Source: JAEUOS01 sp040382235
Lineage (GTDB): Bacteria; Pseudomonadota; Gammaproteobacteria; Burkholderiales; JAEUOS01
Assembly: GCA_040382235.1 (NCBI GenBank)
Contig: JBEIFV010000003.1
Span: forward strand, 1-64,000
Length of the DNA stretch: 64,000 nt
Reading direction: 5' to 3'
Part shown: in pieces, positions 44,411 through 52,510 of the stretch
Numbering within the stretch: position 1 is the stretch's first letter
How the letters are laid out: every line of letters begins with the position of its first letter
Made by a program: the position numbers and the translations under genes
Notes under the pieces: model-generated
Database searches by the model: none
What the model was told of the DNA's origin: nothing
The model's input: the letters and a program-made list of their open reading frames with translations, nothing else

Positions 44411-44887
44411 GGTTGGTCTGTTCTTCCAGGTGATGGCATCCGGAGTATATGACCGCGTCGGGCAGACGACCCGACACCTGCATGGCAGGTGTTGCCGCTG
44501 GCCGAGAATTGACCAGCGAACAGGTGGAATTGCAATTTAGGATTGATCGGGGCGTTGGATCAATCCGGCGAGGAAAGCGGCATACCGGACTCTGGCCGCG
44601 GTGGTCAACAATCAACGTCGCCAAATCGGCGGCATCCTCACGTGTTGACCGCCCTTCCTGCCACCCTTCATGCGCCACTTCAAATCCGATGCTCCGGGTC
44701 TCGCATAGAAAATCCGTCCGGCTCAGGGGGCATTCCATGTCCCACCTGAAAACCGGACAGATTACGTGCTACTGCGGACAACTCATTTGCTACTGATACG
44801 CAGCTGGCAGCAGTAACTCGACAAACCCTGCGTCAAACAGATGAAGTCAATAAGTTCATCAAGCCAATCAAGTGAACGGGAATCGCG
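44411..44887. other. gene-free stretch, possible mobile-element scar
   Basis: About 480 bases with no convincing gene and lower GC than its surroundings. It contains a tandem 21-bp repeat near 44754. Short segments such as GAATTGACCAGCG and AAAACCGGACAG remind me of sequences at the ends of IS21-type elements, but no transposase reading frame is present. Confidence 0.35.
44754..44795. repeat. tandem 21-bp repeat
   Basis: Two adjacent units of the form CGGACA-N8-GCTACTG, identical in the 13 fixed bases and different in the 8-base middle. Ends of some IS families carry such multiple transposase-binding repeats; it could also be a regulator site. Confidence 0.6.
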
Positions 44888-45871
44888 TTAGCTGATGACC
44901 TCCACATTGGCCAGTTTGGCAACGCTGCGCCAGGTTTCGATCTGGCTGTTGATGAGTTGCACAAACTCATTGCCCAGCACCGGCGTTCTGCGCGGCAGGG
45001 TTTGCAACTCTTCGAGCCTGGCGACCATGTCGGGCTTGGAGAAAATCTCGGGGATCAGTGCGCTCAAGCGCTGCACGATCGGCGCGGGCAAGCCTTTCGG
45101 TGCCGACAATCCCAGCCACTGCGAGCCGGTGAGCTTGGGGTAGCCGGCTTCGGCGAATGTGGGGATATTCGGCAAGGCCGGCAGGCGGGCCGACGTCGAG
45201 ACCGCCAGCGCACGCAGCGAGCCGGCCTTCAGTTGCGCCACATTGGTGGTGATCGGGTCGAGCAGGCTGTCGATTTGCCCGCCAAGAAGGTCGAGCATCG
45301 CGGGTGCGCTGCCTTGGTATGGAATGTGGTCATGCTGTGGCGCACGGCCCTCGATCTTCAGCATTTCGCCAAACAGGTGATTGGCCGAACCGATACCCGA
45401 GGAGCCATAGCGCACCGGCCTGGTTCTGGCGGCGGTGACATATTGGTCGAGTGTCTGGAACGGCGATGCCGGGCGCACCAGGAGCACCATCGGCGCTTCA
45501 ACCAGCACGCCAATGTGGGAGAAATCGCCCACCGGGTCAAACGGCATGGTGCGCCGCGTAGCCGTGGCGTACACGTGCACCGAGGCATGGCTCACCAGCA
45601 AGTTGTAACCATCGGGCGCCTGCTTCGAGGCATAGTCGGTGCCCACCAGGCCACCGGCCCCCGGACGGTTTTCCACCACTACTGACTGCCCAAGCGCTTG
45701 CGAAAGATGTGGCGCCATCAGGCGCGAAACGGTATCCACCAAGCCCCCGGGAGGAAACTGCGCAATCAGGCGAATCGGGCCGCGCGTAGGCCAGGCAGGG
45801 CTTTGGGCACGCACGAAGGCTGGCGCGGTCAACATGGCGGCGCCAGCGGCGAGTAGGTCACGACGTTTCAT
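44888..45871 (-). CDS. Bug/TctC-family receptor protein
   Basis: Periplasmic binding protein of 327 residues with a Tat-like signal, MKRRDLLAAGAAMLTAPAFVRAQ. Family blocks are IRLIAQFPPGGLVDTVSRLM, VVENRPGAGGLVGTDYASKQ, DHIPYQGSAPAMLDLLGGQI and RALAVSTSARLPALPNIPTF. AAGGAG precedes the ATG. It is downstream of the GntR–SulP pair on the same strand (194 bp gap), so it may be a receptor for the sulfonate substrate of this locus; membrane TctAB components are not encoded here. Confidence 0.92.
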   Translation of the reverse strand: MKRRDLLAAGAAMLTAPAFVRAQSPAWPTRGPIRLIAQFPPGGLVDTVSRLMAPHLSQALGQSVVVENRPGAGGLVGTDYASKQAPDGYNLLVSHASVHVYATATRRTMPFDPVGDFSHIGVLVEAPMVLLVRPASPFQTLDQYVTAARTRPVRYGSSGIGSANHLFGEMLKIEGRAPQHDHIPYQGSAPAMLDLLGGQIDSLLDPITTNVAQLKAGSLRALAVSTSARLPALPNIPTFAEAGYPKLTGSQWLGLSAPKGLPAPIVQRLSALIPEIFSKPDMVARLEELQTLPRRTPVLGNEFVQLINSQIETWRSVAKLANVEVIS

Positions 45872-46065
45872 GGAATCTCCTTTTGGGGGTTTTGGCTGGT
45901 CCATGCCGGGCAGCCGATTGGAATTGAAATCAAGGGGAAACTGTAAAGAACCAGTGTTTATGCAAGCAATCGGCGTGCCAGTTTCGACTAGCCTTGCGAG
46001 AGTGGGCCTCCATGGGTGTTGGTGCGCATGCGATGCGGGCAACGACTCGCTGGTGAAGAAAACGG

Positions 46066-47334
46066 TCAATCCGATCCGTGCCCATGCTCATCCTCGGCAG
46101 AAAAGCCGAACCGGCGCAACAACAGCGATACTGCGATGCCGATAAACACGGCGTACTCCAGTTGCACCACCAGGGTGGACACGAAGGTGACCAGCAACAC
46201 CACCTGCTCATGCCGCGGCCCGCGAAAAATCGCAACGATTTCCTTGCCGTCGATCAGGCCCCAGGCCACCAGAAAAAGTATCCCGGCCATCGCCGCCATC
46301 GGCAGGTAAGTGATCCAGCGCGCAATCAGCGCCAGGATGATCATCAGGAAGACCGAGGCGAACACTGCCGCCAGCGGCGTTTTCGCGCCGGCATCGTAGT
46401 TGAGGCCGCTGCGGGTAAACGAGCCCGAGGACGGGTAGCCGGAGAAGAAACTGCCAACCAGGTTCGACAAGCCCTGGCCCACCACTTCCTGGTTGCTGTC
46501 GATCTTCTGGCCCGAACGCAGCGCCACCGAGCGCGCGATCGCGATCGCCTCGGTGAGCGCCAGCACGGCGATGATCGCGGCGCTGATGCCCAACTGCGAC
46601 CAGACCGCCAGATCGAAACTGGGGACCGACAGGCGCGGCAAGGCTGCCGGCAGTTCACCCACCGTCGGCACGCCGCCCAGCGCGGCTGCGAGAAAGCCTG
46701 CCGCCACCATGCCGACGATCATGTGCGGTATGCCGCGATGAATCCAGCGCGAGGCCATGGCCGCGCCCAGGGCCAGCGCACCGACCGCGGCGATCTGCCA
46801 CTGCGCCTGCGGCATCAGTGACACCGTCTGCCATAGCTGGCCGAAGAAGCCGCTGGCGGTGACGCCCTTGAGCCCGAAGAAATGCTTCAACTGGCTGGCT
46901 GCGATGAGGAACGCCGCGCCGCTGGTGAAACCGACCACCACGCTGTGCGAAATGTGGTGCGCGAGGCGGCCCAGGCGGGCCAGGCCAATGGCCAGCTGGA
47001 TCGCCCCCACCAAAAAGCCAAGCGTCAAGGCCAGCAGGATGAATTGCGGGCTGCCCGGCGCGGCCAGTGGCGCCAATGCGGAGAACACCACGATCGAAAT
47101 CGCCGCCGTCGGGCCGGACACCAGGTGCCAGCTCGAGCCGAACAAGGCTGCCACCACTGCCGGGCCGATCGCACAGTACAAGCCGTATTCCGGCGGCAGG
47201 CCGGCGATGGCCGCATAGGCGATGCCTTGCGGCAACACGATCAGCGCCCCGGTCAGGCCGGCGATTGCATCCTGCCTGAGACTCGCGCGATTGACCCGGT
47301 GCTGCCAGGTCCGCCAGGGCATCCAGGCGCTCAT
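46066..47334 (-). CDS. SulP-family anion transporter lacking a STAS domain
   Basis: Inner-membrane transporter of 422 residues. The N-terminus ends in DAIAGLTGALIVLPQGIAYAAIAGLPPEYGLYCAIGP, the SulP signature. Later landmarks are SGPTAAISIVVFSAL and NLVGSFFSGYPSSGSFTRSGLNYDAGAKTPLAAV. The protein ends about 20 residues after the last helix, so the cytoplasmic STAS domain found in most SulP proteins is absent. Its ATG directly follows the TAA of the GntR gene. Beside a sulfolactate lyase operon it may move sulfate, sulfite or a sulfonate; direction unknown. Confidence 0.88.
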   Translation of the reverse strand: MSAWMPWRTWQHRVNRASLRQDAIAGLTGALIVLPQGIAYAAIAGLPPEYGLYCAIGPAVVAALFGSSWHLVSGPTAAISIVVFSALAPLAAPGSPQFILLALTLGFLVGAIQLAIGLARLGRLAHHISHSVVVGFTSGAAFLIAASQLKHFFGLKGVTASGFFGQLWQTVSLMPQAQWQIAAVGALALGAAMASRWIHRGIPHMIVGMVAAGFLAAALGGVPTVGELPAALPRLSVPSFDLAVWSQLGISAAIIAVLALTEAIAIARSVALRSGQKIDSNQEVVGQGLSNLVGSFFSGYPSSGSFTRSGLNYDAGAKTPLAAVFASVFLMIILALIARWITYLPMAAMAGILFLVAWGLIDGKEIVAIFRGPRHEQVVLLVTFVSTLVVQLEYAVFIGIAVSLLLRRFGFSAEDEHGHGSD

Positions 47335-48117
47335 TTAGCGGTGTGTATCGCCGACATAGTCGTGGCTGCGGGTATCGACGTAGGAAATGCGGAACTCGAC
47401 CGGCCGGTCATGGTAGGCGAAGGCGACGCGCCGGATCACCAGCACGGGCAGGCCAGCGGGCAAATCGAGCGCTTTGGCAACATCCTTGGGCACGATTGCC
47501 GCCGACAAGCGCTGCGCGGTGCGCACCACGTTGATGCGATAGTCGTCCTGATACAGGTTGTAGAGCGTGCCGGGGCGTTCACGCAGCTTCTTTTCGGTCA
47601 GGCGCGGAAACAGCGACTCCGGCAGGGTGATGTCGTCCTGCATCACGGGTTTGCCTTCAAGCGCCAGGGTATTGCGAAAGCGCAACGCGCGATCGCCTTC
47701 GTGCAGGCCCAGCTTGGCAGCCACCTCGCGGCTCAGGCGAATGCGTTCGAAATCATGCAGCCTGACATCCGGATACTCCTTGTAGCCATCCTGCCGTTCG
47801 ACATGAAAAAAATGAAACAGCAGCCGATCGCGATTGTGCGTTGCAACGAAGGTGCCGCGCCCCTGCTGGCGTACCAGCATGTTCTGCGCCACCAGTTCGT
47901 CGACCGCCTTGCGGATGGTGCCGATGGCGACCCCGAACTCCTCCTTCAGGCGCACTTCTGACGGGATCGCCTCGCCCGGCATCCATGCGCCCTGGGCCAG
48001 GCGGCGCGTCATCGCGCGCGCGATCTCGCGATAGGCGGGGCCGGCGAAGGAGGCGCCGGCCAACAGGCCCGAGGGCGACGCTCGCGGCAGCGTGCTTGCG
48101 GTGGAACGGGTGGCCAA
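47335..48117 (-). CDS. GntR/UTRA-family transcriptional regulator
   Basis: Regulator of 260 residues. The winged helix is at about 30–95 (YREIARAMTRRLAQGAWMPGEAIPSEVRLKEEFGVAIGTIRKAVDELVAQNMLVRQQGRGTFV). A UTRA effector domain follows (FERIRLSREVAAKLGLHEGDRALRFRNTLALEGKPVMQDDITLP ... AYHDRPVEFRISYVDTR). It is divergent from the suyAB-like operon and cotranscribed with the SulP gene. The dihydroxypropanesulfonate cluster of Cupriavidus is also governed by a GntR-type regulator, which supports the role. Confidence 0.9.
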   Translation of the reverse strand: MATRSTASTLPRASPSGLLAGASFAGPAYREIARAMTRRLAQGAWMPGEAIPSEVRLKEEFGVAIGTIRKAVDELVAQNMLVRQQGRGTFVATHNRDRLLFHFFHVERQDGYKEYPDVRLHDFERIRLSREVAAKLGLHEGDRALRFRNTLALEGKPVMQDDITLPESLFPRLTEKKLRERPGTLYNLYQDDYRINVVRTAQRLSAAIVPKDVAKALDLPAGLPVLVIRRVAFAYHDRPVEFRISYVDTRSHDYVGDTHR

Positions 48118-48180
48118 GACGGCAGCGCTCGGGTGGATGGACCGGCCTACAGTCTAACAGGCGCTTGTCCAGAATTCAAC

Positions 48181-48200
48181 CAAGTCATCTAGTTGACTTG
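48181..48200. promoter_or_regulatory. probable GntR operator
   Basis: Perfect inverted repeat CAAGTCA-TCTAGT-TGACTTG with 7-bp arms, in the 141-bp divergent region between the GntR gene and suyA. It overlaps the predicted -35 element of the suy promoter, which fits repression. Confidence 0.68.
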
Positions 48201-48222
48201 CATCTCCGACCGGGAGTACTCT
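48193..48222 (+). promoter_or_regulatory. predicted sigma-70 promoter of suyAB
   Basis: TTGACT (-35) at 48193–48198 and TACTCT (-10) at 48217–48222, 18-bp spacer. It would start transcription about 30 bp before the suyA GTG. The -10 is a weak match; the location next to the palindrome is the main support. Confidence 0.45.
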
Positions 48223-48258
48223 TCACCCCGTTTCTCCCAACCCGCAAGGAACCCCCAA

Positions 48259-48540
48259 GTGAACCACTTCGTTTTGCACGACGCCGCCGACACCGTCGCG
48301 GTCGTGGTTGTCGAAGGCATCCAGGCCGGCATGCAGCTGCGCGGCTGGATCATGGACGACAACCGCCATATCCAGATGACCGCGGCGCAGGACATTCCGA
48401 TCGGCCACAAGATCGCCCTCAAGGACATGAAAACCGGCGACACGGTGATCAAGTACGGTGTCGACATCGGCAAGGTGGTCAAGGACATGAAGGCGGGCGA
48501 GCATGCCCATGTACACAACATCAAAACCAAGCGGTGGTGA
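48259..48540 (+). CDS. suyA: SuyA-like small subunit of (2R)-sulfolactate sulfo-lyase (SAF/UxaA-N domain)
   Basis: Protein of 93 residues, starting at GTG (VNHFVLHDAADTVAVVVVEG) with AAGGAA upstream; the in-frame extension upstream would include promoter sequence. It is a stand-alone SAF domain: GMQLRGWIMDDNRHIQMTAAQDIPIGHKIALKDMKTGDTVIKYGVDIGKVVKDMKAGEHAHVHNIK. In altronate dehydratase this domain is fused or paired in the same way, so sequence alone does not tell the substrate. The hps, slcC and comC-like genes nearby favour sulfolactate lyase. Confidence 0.75.
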   Translation: MNHFVLHDAADTVAVVVVEGIQAGMQLRGWIMDDNRHIQMTAAQDIPIGHKIALKDMKTGDTVIKYGVDIGKVVKDMKAGEHAHVHNIKTKRW

Positions 48541-48544
48541 AAAA

Positions 48545-49714
48545 ATGATTTCCAAGAACACGACTTTCATGGGCTACCGCCGCGAAAACGGCCGCGTTGG
48601 CGTGCGCAATCACGTCATCATCCTGCCGGTGGATGACCTCTCGAACGCCGCCTGCGAGGCGGTGGCCTACAACATCAAGGGCACGATCGCGATTCCGCAC
48701 CCCTACGGCCGCCTGCAGTTCGGCGCCGACCTGGAACTGCATTTCCGCACCCTGATCGGCACCGGCTCCAACCCGAACGTGGCCGCCGTGGTGGTGATCG
48801 GCATCGAGGACGGCTGGACCAAGAAGATCGTTGACGCCATCGCAGCCACCGGCAAGCCGGTGGTCGGCTTCGGCATCGAAGGCTATGGCGACCACGAGAC
48901 CATCAAGAAGGCCAGCAAGATGGCCAAGGAATACGTGCAATGGGCCAGCGAGAAGCAGCGCGAGGCCTGCCCGATCTCCGAACTGTGGGTCTCCACCAAA
49001 TGCGGTGAATCCGACACCACCTCCGGCTGCGGCGCCAACCCCACGGTAGGCGCGGCCTTCGACAAACTGCACCCGCTGGGCAATTACCTGTGCTTCGGCG
49101 AAACCTCGGAAATCACCGGCGGCGAATCGATCGTGGCGGCGCGTTGCGCCAACGACAAGGTACGTGACCAGTTCATGTTCATGTTCAATCGCTACCAGGA
49201 CCTGATCAACCGCCACAAGACCAGCGATTTGTCGGACAGCCAGCCGACCAAGGGCAACATCGCCGGCGGCTTGACCACCATCGAAGAAAAAGCGCTGGGC
49301 AACATCCAGAAGATCGGCAAGAAGTGCACGGTGGACGGCGTGATCGACAAGGCCGAGATGCCGACCCATCCGGGCCTGTGGTTCATGGATTCCTCCTCGG
49401 CCGCCGCCGAAATGGTGACCTTGTGCGCCGCCTCCGGCTTCGCCGTGCATTTCTTTCCCACCGGCCAGGGCAACGTGATCGGCAACCCGATCCTGCCGGT
49501 GATCAAGATTTGCTCCAACCCGCGTACCGTGCGCCTGATGAGCGAGCATGTCGATGTCGATACCTCGGCCCTGCTGCAGTCCGAGCTGACCCTTGAAGGG
49601 GCCGGCGACACACTGCTCGACTGCATGCTGCGCACCGCCAATGGACGCTTGACCGCTGCCGAGGCGCTGGGGCATCGCGAGTTCGTGCTGACCCGGCTTT
49701 ACGAAAGCGCCTGA
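48545..49714 (+). CDS. suyB: SuyB-like large subunit of (2R)-sulfolactate sulfo-lyase (UxaA family)
   Basis: Protein of 389 residues, the length of SuyB and of the catalytic part of UxaA hydrolases. Conserved elements are GYRRENGRVGVRNHVIILPVDDLSNAACEAVA, Cys residues in STKCGESDTTSGCGANPTVG that may bind an iron centre, GETSEITGGE and FFPTGQGNVIGNPILPVIKICSNP. SuyAB splits (R)-sulfolactate into pyruvate and sulfite. It follows suyA by 4 bp. An altronate- or galactarate-type dehydratase is the alternative. Confidence 0.78.
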   Translation: MISKNTTFMGYRRENGRVGVRNHVIILPVDDLSNAACEAVAYNIKGTIAIPHPYGRLQFGADLELHFRTLIGTGSNPNVAAVVVIGIEDGWTKKIVDAIAATGKPVVGFGIEGYGDHETIKKASKMAKEYVQWASEKQREACPISELWVSTKCGESDTTSGCGANPTVGAAFDKLHPLGNYLCFGETSEITGGESIVAARCANDKVRDQFMFMFNRYQDLINRHKTSDLSDSQPTKGNIAGGLTTIEEKALGNIQKIGKKCTVDGVIDKAEMPTHPGLWFMDSSSAAAEMVTLCAASGFAVHFFPTGQGNVIGNPILPVIKICSNPRTVRLMSEHVDVDTSALLQSELTLEGAGDTLLDCMLRTANGRLTAAEALGHREFVLTRLYESA

Positions 49715-49741
49715 AGCAGGCAGGCTGTGATTGCCGCCTAC

Positions 49742-49840
49742 GCGCATAAGCGCCAACCCAAAAGCTGCAGCGCCTTACTCCCTCCCCTCCGAGCCTCCCC
49801 CTCGAAGGGGGAGGAATAAGCAAAGTTAACGCTTATGCGC
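49742..49840. repeat. inverted-repeat element with central hairpin
   Basis: Outer arms GCGCATAAGCG (49742–49752) and CGCTTATGCGC (49830–49840) are exact reverse complements. Inside is a 9-bp hairpin CCTCCCCCT/AGGGGGAGG (49794–49814). The 99-bp unit fills the gap between suyB and the next gene and looks like a small palindromic intergenic (REP/MITE-like) element; the hairpin may also weaken readthrough. Confidence 0.65.
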
Positions 49841-49867
49841 CTCTCCGTGAATGACAAAGCGCGTGCC

Positions 49868-50827
49868 ATGACCCACAAGATACTGATCACCGAATTCATG
49901 GACACACCCGCGGTCGATGCCTTGCGGGCGAAGTTCGAGGTCAACTATCAGCCGGAATACGTGCGCAAGCGCCCGGAGCTGCTGACCGCGGTGGCCAAGG
50001 TGCCGGCACTGATCGTTCGCAACCTGACCCAGGTCAACCGCGAAGTGCTGGACGCCGCGCCGCAGCTCAAAGTGGTGGGGCGCTTGGGCGTGGGTCTCGA
50101 CAACATCGACATGGCGCTGTGCCAGGAGCGCGGCGTCACCGTCTACCCGGCCAGCAGCGCCAATGCATTGTCGGTCGCGGAGTATGTGATCGGCACCACC
50201 ATGCTGTTGCTGCGCGGCGCGTATCAATCGACCAAGCCCACCGTTAGCGGCGACTGGCAAAAAGTCAAGCTCTCGACCGGGTTCGAGACCCACGGCAAGA
50301 CGCTGGGCATTGTCGGTTTCGGTGAAATCGGCCGCATCACCGCACGCCTCTCGCGGGGGCTTGGCATGCAGGTGATTGCCTGGGATCCTTACGTGAAGCC
50401 GGACGACCCGATCTGGCAAACCTCCGGCGTCGCCCGCGTTTCGCTCGACGCCCTGACTGCGCAGGCGCATGTGGTGACCTTGCATGTGCCACTTACGGAC
50501 AGCACGCGCAATTTCTTCGACGCGGCGCGGATCGCGAAAATGCGCAAGGGAGCGATGCTGATCAATACCGCGCGCGGTGGCGTCATCGACGAGGAAGCCC
50601 TGGCACAAGCCCTGATGGATGGCCACCTGGGTGGCGCCGCCATCGACGTGTATGCCAAAGAGCCCTTGCCGGCTGCAACACCGCTGGCGCGCGCGGTCGA
50701 AGCCGGGGTTGCCAACCTGGTGTTGACCCCGCACATCGCCGGGCTCACCCTGGAAGCGAATGCGCGCGTCTCCGGCATGATCAGTGCACGCGTCACCGAA
50801 TTTCTGGAGAAGCTGCGGCATGGCTAA
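49868..50827 (+). CDS. slcC: D-2-hydroxyacid dehydrogenase family, SlcC-like (S)-sulfolactate dehydrogenase
   Basis: NAD-dependent dehydrogenase of 319 residues. The Rossmann motif is GKTLGIVGFGEIGRITARLSRGLGM; catalytic residues are the Arg in NTARGGVIDEEAL, the Glu in YAKEPLP and the His in LTPHIAGLTLE. SlcC of sulfolactate degraders belongs to this family and oxidises (S)-sulfolactate to sulfopyruvate. The position directly behind suyAB supports this; phosphoglycerate or other hydroxyacid dehydrogenases are alternatives. An ATG 33 bp upstream lies in the repeat arm and is not used. Confidence 0.75.
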   Translation: MTHKILITEFMDTPAVDALRAKFEVNYQPEYVRKRPELLTAVAKVPALIVRNLTQVNREVLDAAPQLKVVGRLGVGLDNIDMALCQERGVTVYPASSANALSVAEYVIGTTMLLLRGAYQSTKPTVSGDWQKVKLSTGFETHGKTLGIVGFGEIGRITARLSRGLGMQVIAWDPYVKPDDPIWQTSGVARVSLDALTAQAHVVTLHVPLTDSTRNFFDAARIAKMRKGAMLINTARGGVIDEEALAQALMDGHLGGAAIDVYAKEPLPAATPLARAVEAGVANLVLTPHIAGLTLEANARVSGMISARVTEFLEKLRHG

Positions 50828-50905
50828 GGCCTTGCGGGCATGCTTGGTGCGGGCGGCGGTCGCCCTTCCGCGCTAGACGACCTGTTTTCATTGCGAGGAG
50901 CTTTA

Positions 50906-52471
50906 GTGAAAAGCCAACCCAACATCCTGTTCATCATGGCCGACCAACTGGCCGCCAGCGCACTTGCCGCCTATGGCCACAAGCTGGTCAAGACGCCCAA
51001 CCTCGATCGCCTCGCCGCGGAGGGCTCGGTGTTCGAGAACGCCTATTCGCCGAACCCGATCTGCGCCTCGTCACGCTTCGCGATGATGTCGGGGCAATGG
51101 TCTTCGCGCATCGGCGCATTCGACAACGCGTCCGAATTCCCGGCCGCCGTGCCGACCTTCGCGCACTACCTGCGCTCGCTCGGCTACGCGACCTGCCTGT
51201 CGGGAAAAATGCACTTTGTGGGCCCGGATCAGCTGCACGGCTTCGAGGAACGCGTCACCACCGACATCTACCCCGCCGATTTCGGCTGGACCGCCGACTG
51301 GGCCCGGCAGGCGGAGCCCTATGCACCGAGCCAGATGAGCATGCGCGGCATCGTCGAATCCGGCCTGTGTGTGCGCTCGCTGCAGATGGATTACGATGAC
51401 GACGTCGCCAACCAGTCGGTGCAATGGCTGTATGACCATGCGCGGCGCCCGGAGGGCAATCCGTTCCTGCTGGTGTCTTCGTTCACCCACCCGCACAATC
51501 CGTTCACGATTTCGCAGGAGTATTGGGACCTGTACAAGGACGCCGAGATCGACATGCCGGCCGTGCCCTTCATTCCGTACGAGAAGCGCGACCCGTGGAG
51601 CCAGCGCTACTACAAGCTGATCCGCCAGGACGAGCACATCGTCACCGACGCGCACATCCTCTCCGCGCGCCACGCCTATTACGGAATGATCAGTTACGTC
51701 GACCGCAAGGTCGGCATGCTGCTCGACGCTCTGGAAAAAACCGGGGTACGCGACAACACCGTCATCGTGTTCACCGCCGACCATGGCGACATGCTGGGCG
51801 AGAGGGGCATGTGGTACAAGTTCAACCCCTACGAGCAATCGATCAAGGTGCCGCTGATCATCAGCGCGCCTGGCGCCAAAAGTGGCCAACGGGTCAGCAC
51901 CAACTGCGGCCTGGTCGACCTGTTGCCCACCCTGCTCAATCTGGCGACTAACGGCAAGCCGCCGGAACTGGTCGACCATTGCGACGGCCACAGCCTGGCG
52001 AACTGGCTGCATGGCACGGACAGCGCCTGGACCGATGAAGCCCTGATCGAGTTCACCAGCGAGGGGGTGTATGCCCCGGCCTTCATTCTGCGCAAGGGGA
52101 AGTACAAGTACGTCCATTGCGAAGGCGATCCCGGAATGCTGTTCGACATGCAAAGCGACCCGCGCGAGTTGCGCAACCTGTGCCGGGAGCCCGCGTTGGC
52201 CGACCTGGCCAAGAAAATGGTCGATGAGATCGAGACACGCTTCGCTCCGGCTGCGGTCAAGGCACGGGTGCTGGCAAGCCAGCGGCGACGCCTGTTCCTG
52301 CACAGCACGCTCATCAAGGGTGTGCACACGCCCTGGGACTACCAGGTACGCAAGGACGCTTCCCGGCAATACGTGCGCAGTGTGGCCACCACCAGCACCA
52401 CCGCGACCAAGGCCAAGGCGCGCTTTCCGTTTGTGCCGTCGGCAACGCCGGACACGCCGCGCAAGGCCTGA
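50906..52471 (+). CDS. choline-sulfatase (BetC)-like sulfatase, paralogue 1
   Basis: Type I sulfatase of 521 residues from a GTG with GAGGAG upstream. Metal-binding PNILFIMADQ opens the protein. The BetC hallmark GKMHFVGPDQLHGFEERVTTDIYPADFGW is present, as is VFTADHGDMLGERGMWYKFNPYEQSIKVPLI. The formylglycine Cys53 is in C-A-S-S-R, where the usual Pro of CxPxR is Ser. There is no signal peptide, so it is cytoplasmic. BetC releases sulfate from choline-O-sulfate, but no choline genes are near; a three-carbon sulfate ester is an alternative. No sulfatase-maturating enzyme is encoded in the window. Confidence 0.85.
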   Translation: MKSQPNILFIMADQLAASALAAYGHKLVKTPNLDRLAAEGSVFENAYSPNPICASSRFAMMSGQWSSRIGAFDNASEFPAAVPTFAHYLRSLGYATCLSGKMHFVGPDQLHGFEERVTTDIYPADFGWTADWARQAEPYAPSQMSMRGIVESGLCVRSLQMDYDDDVANQSVQWLYDHARRPEGNPFLLVSSFTHPHNPFTISQEYWDLYKDAEIDMPAVPFIPYEKRDPWSQRYYKLIRQDEHIVTDAHILSARHAYYGMISYVDRKVGMLLDALEKTGVRDNTVIVFTADHGDMLGERGMWYKFNPYEQSIKVPLIISAPGAKSGQRVSTNCGLVDLLPTLLNLATNGKPPELVDHCDGHSLANWLHGTDSAWTDEALIEFTSEGVYAPAFILRKGKYKYVHCEGDPGMLFDMQSDPRELRNLCREPALADLAKKMVDEIETRFAPAAVKARVLASQRRRLFLHSTLIKGVHTPWDYQVRKDASRQYVRSVATTSTTATKAKARFPFVPSATPDTPRKA

Positions 52472-52510
52472 GAGTTCCACCCTGTCTACCAGTTGCCCCC
52501 CGGAGAATCC

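Noticed and set aside
48259..49714. Annotation as altronate dehydratase
   Set aside because: The family allows it, but there are no uronate genes nearby, while sulfolactate dehydrogenase-like genes follow directly; kept as an alternative only.
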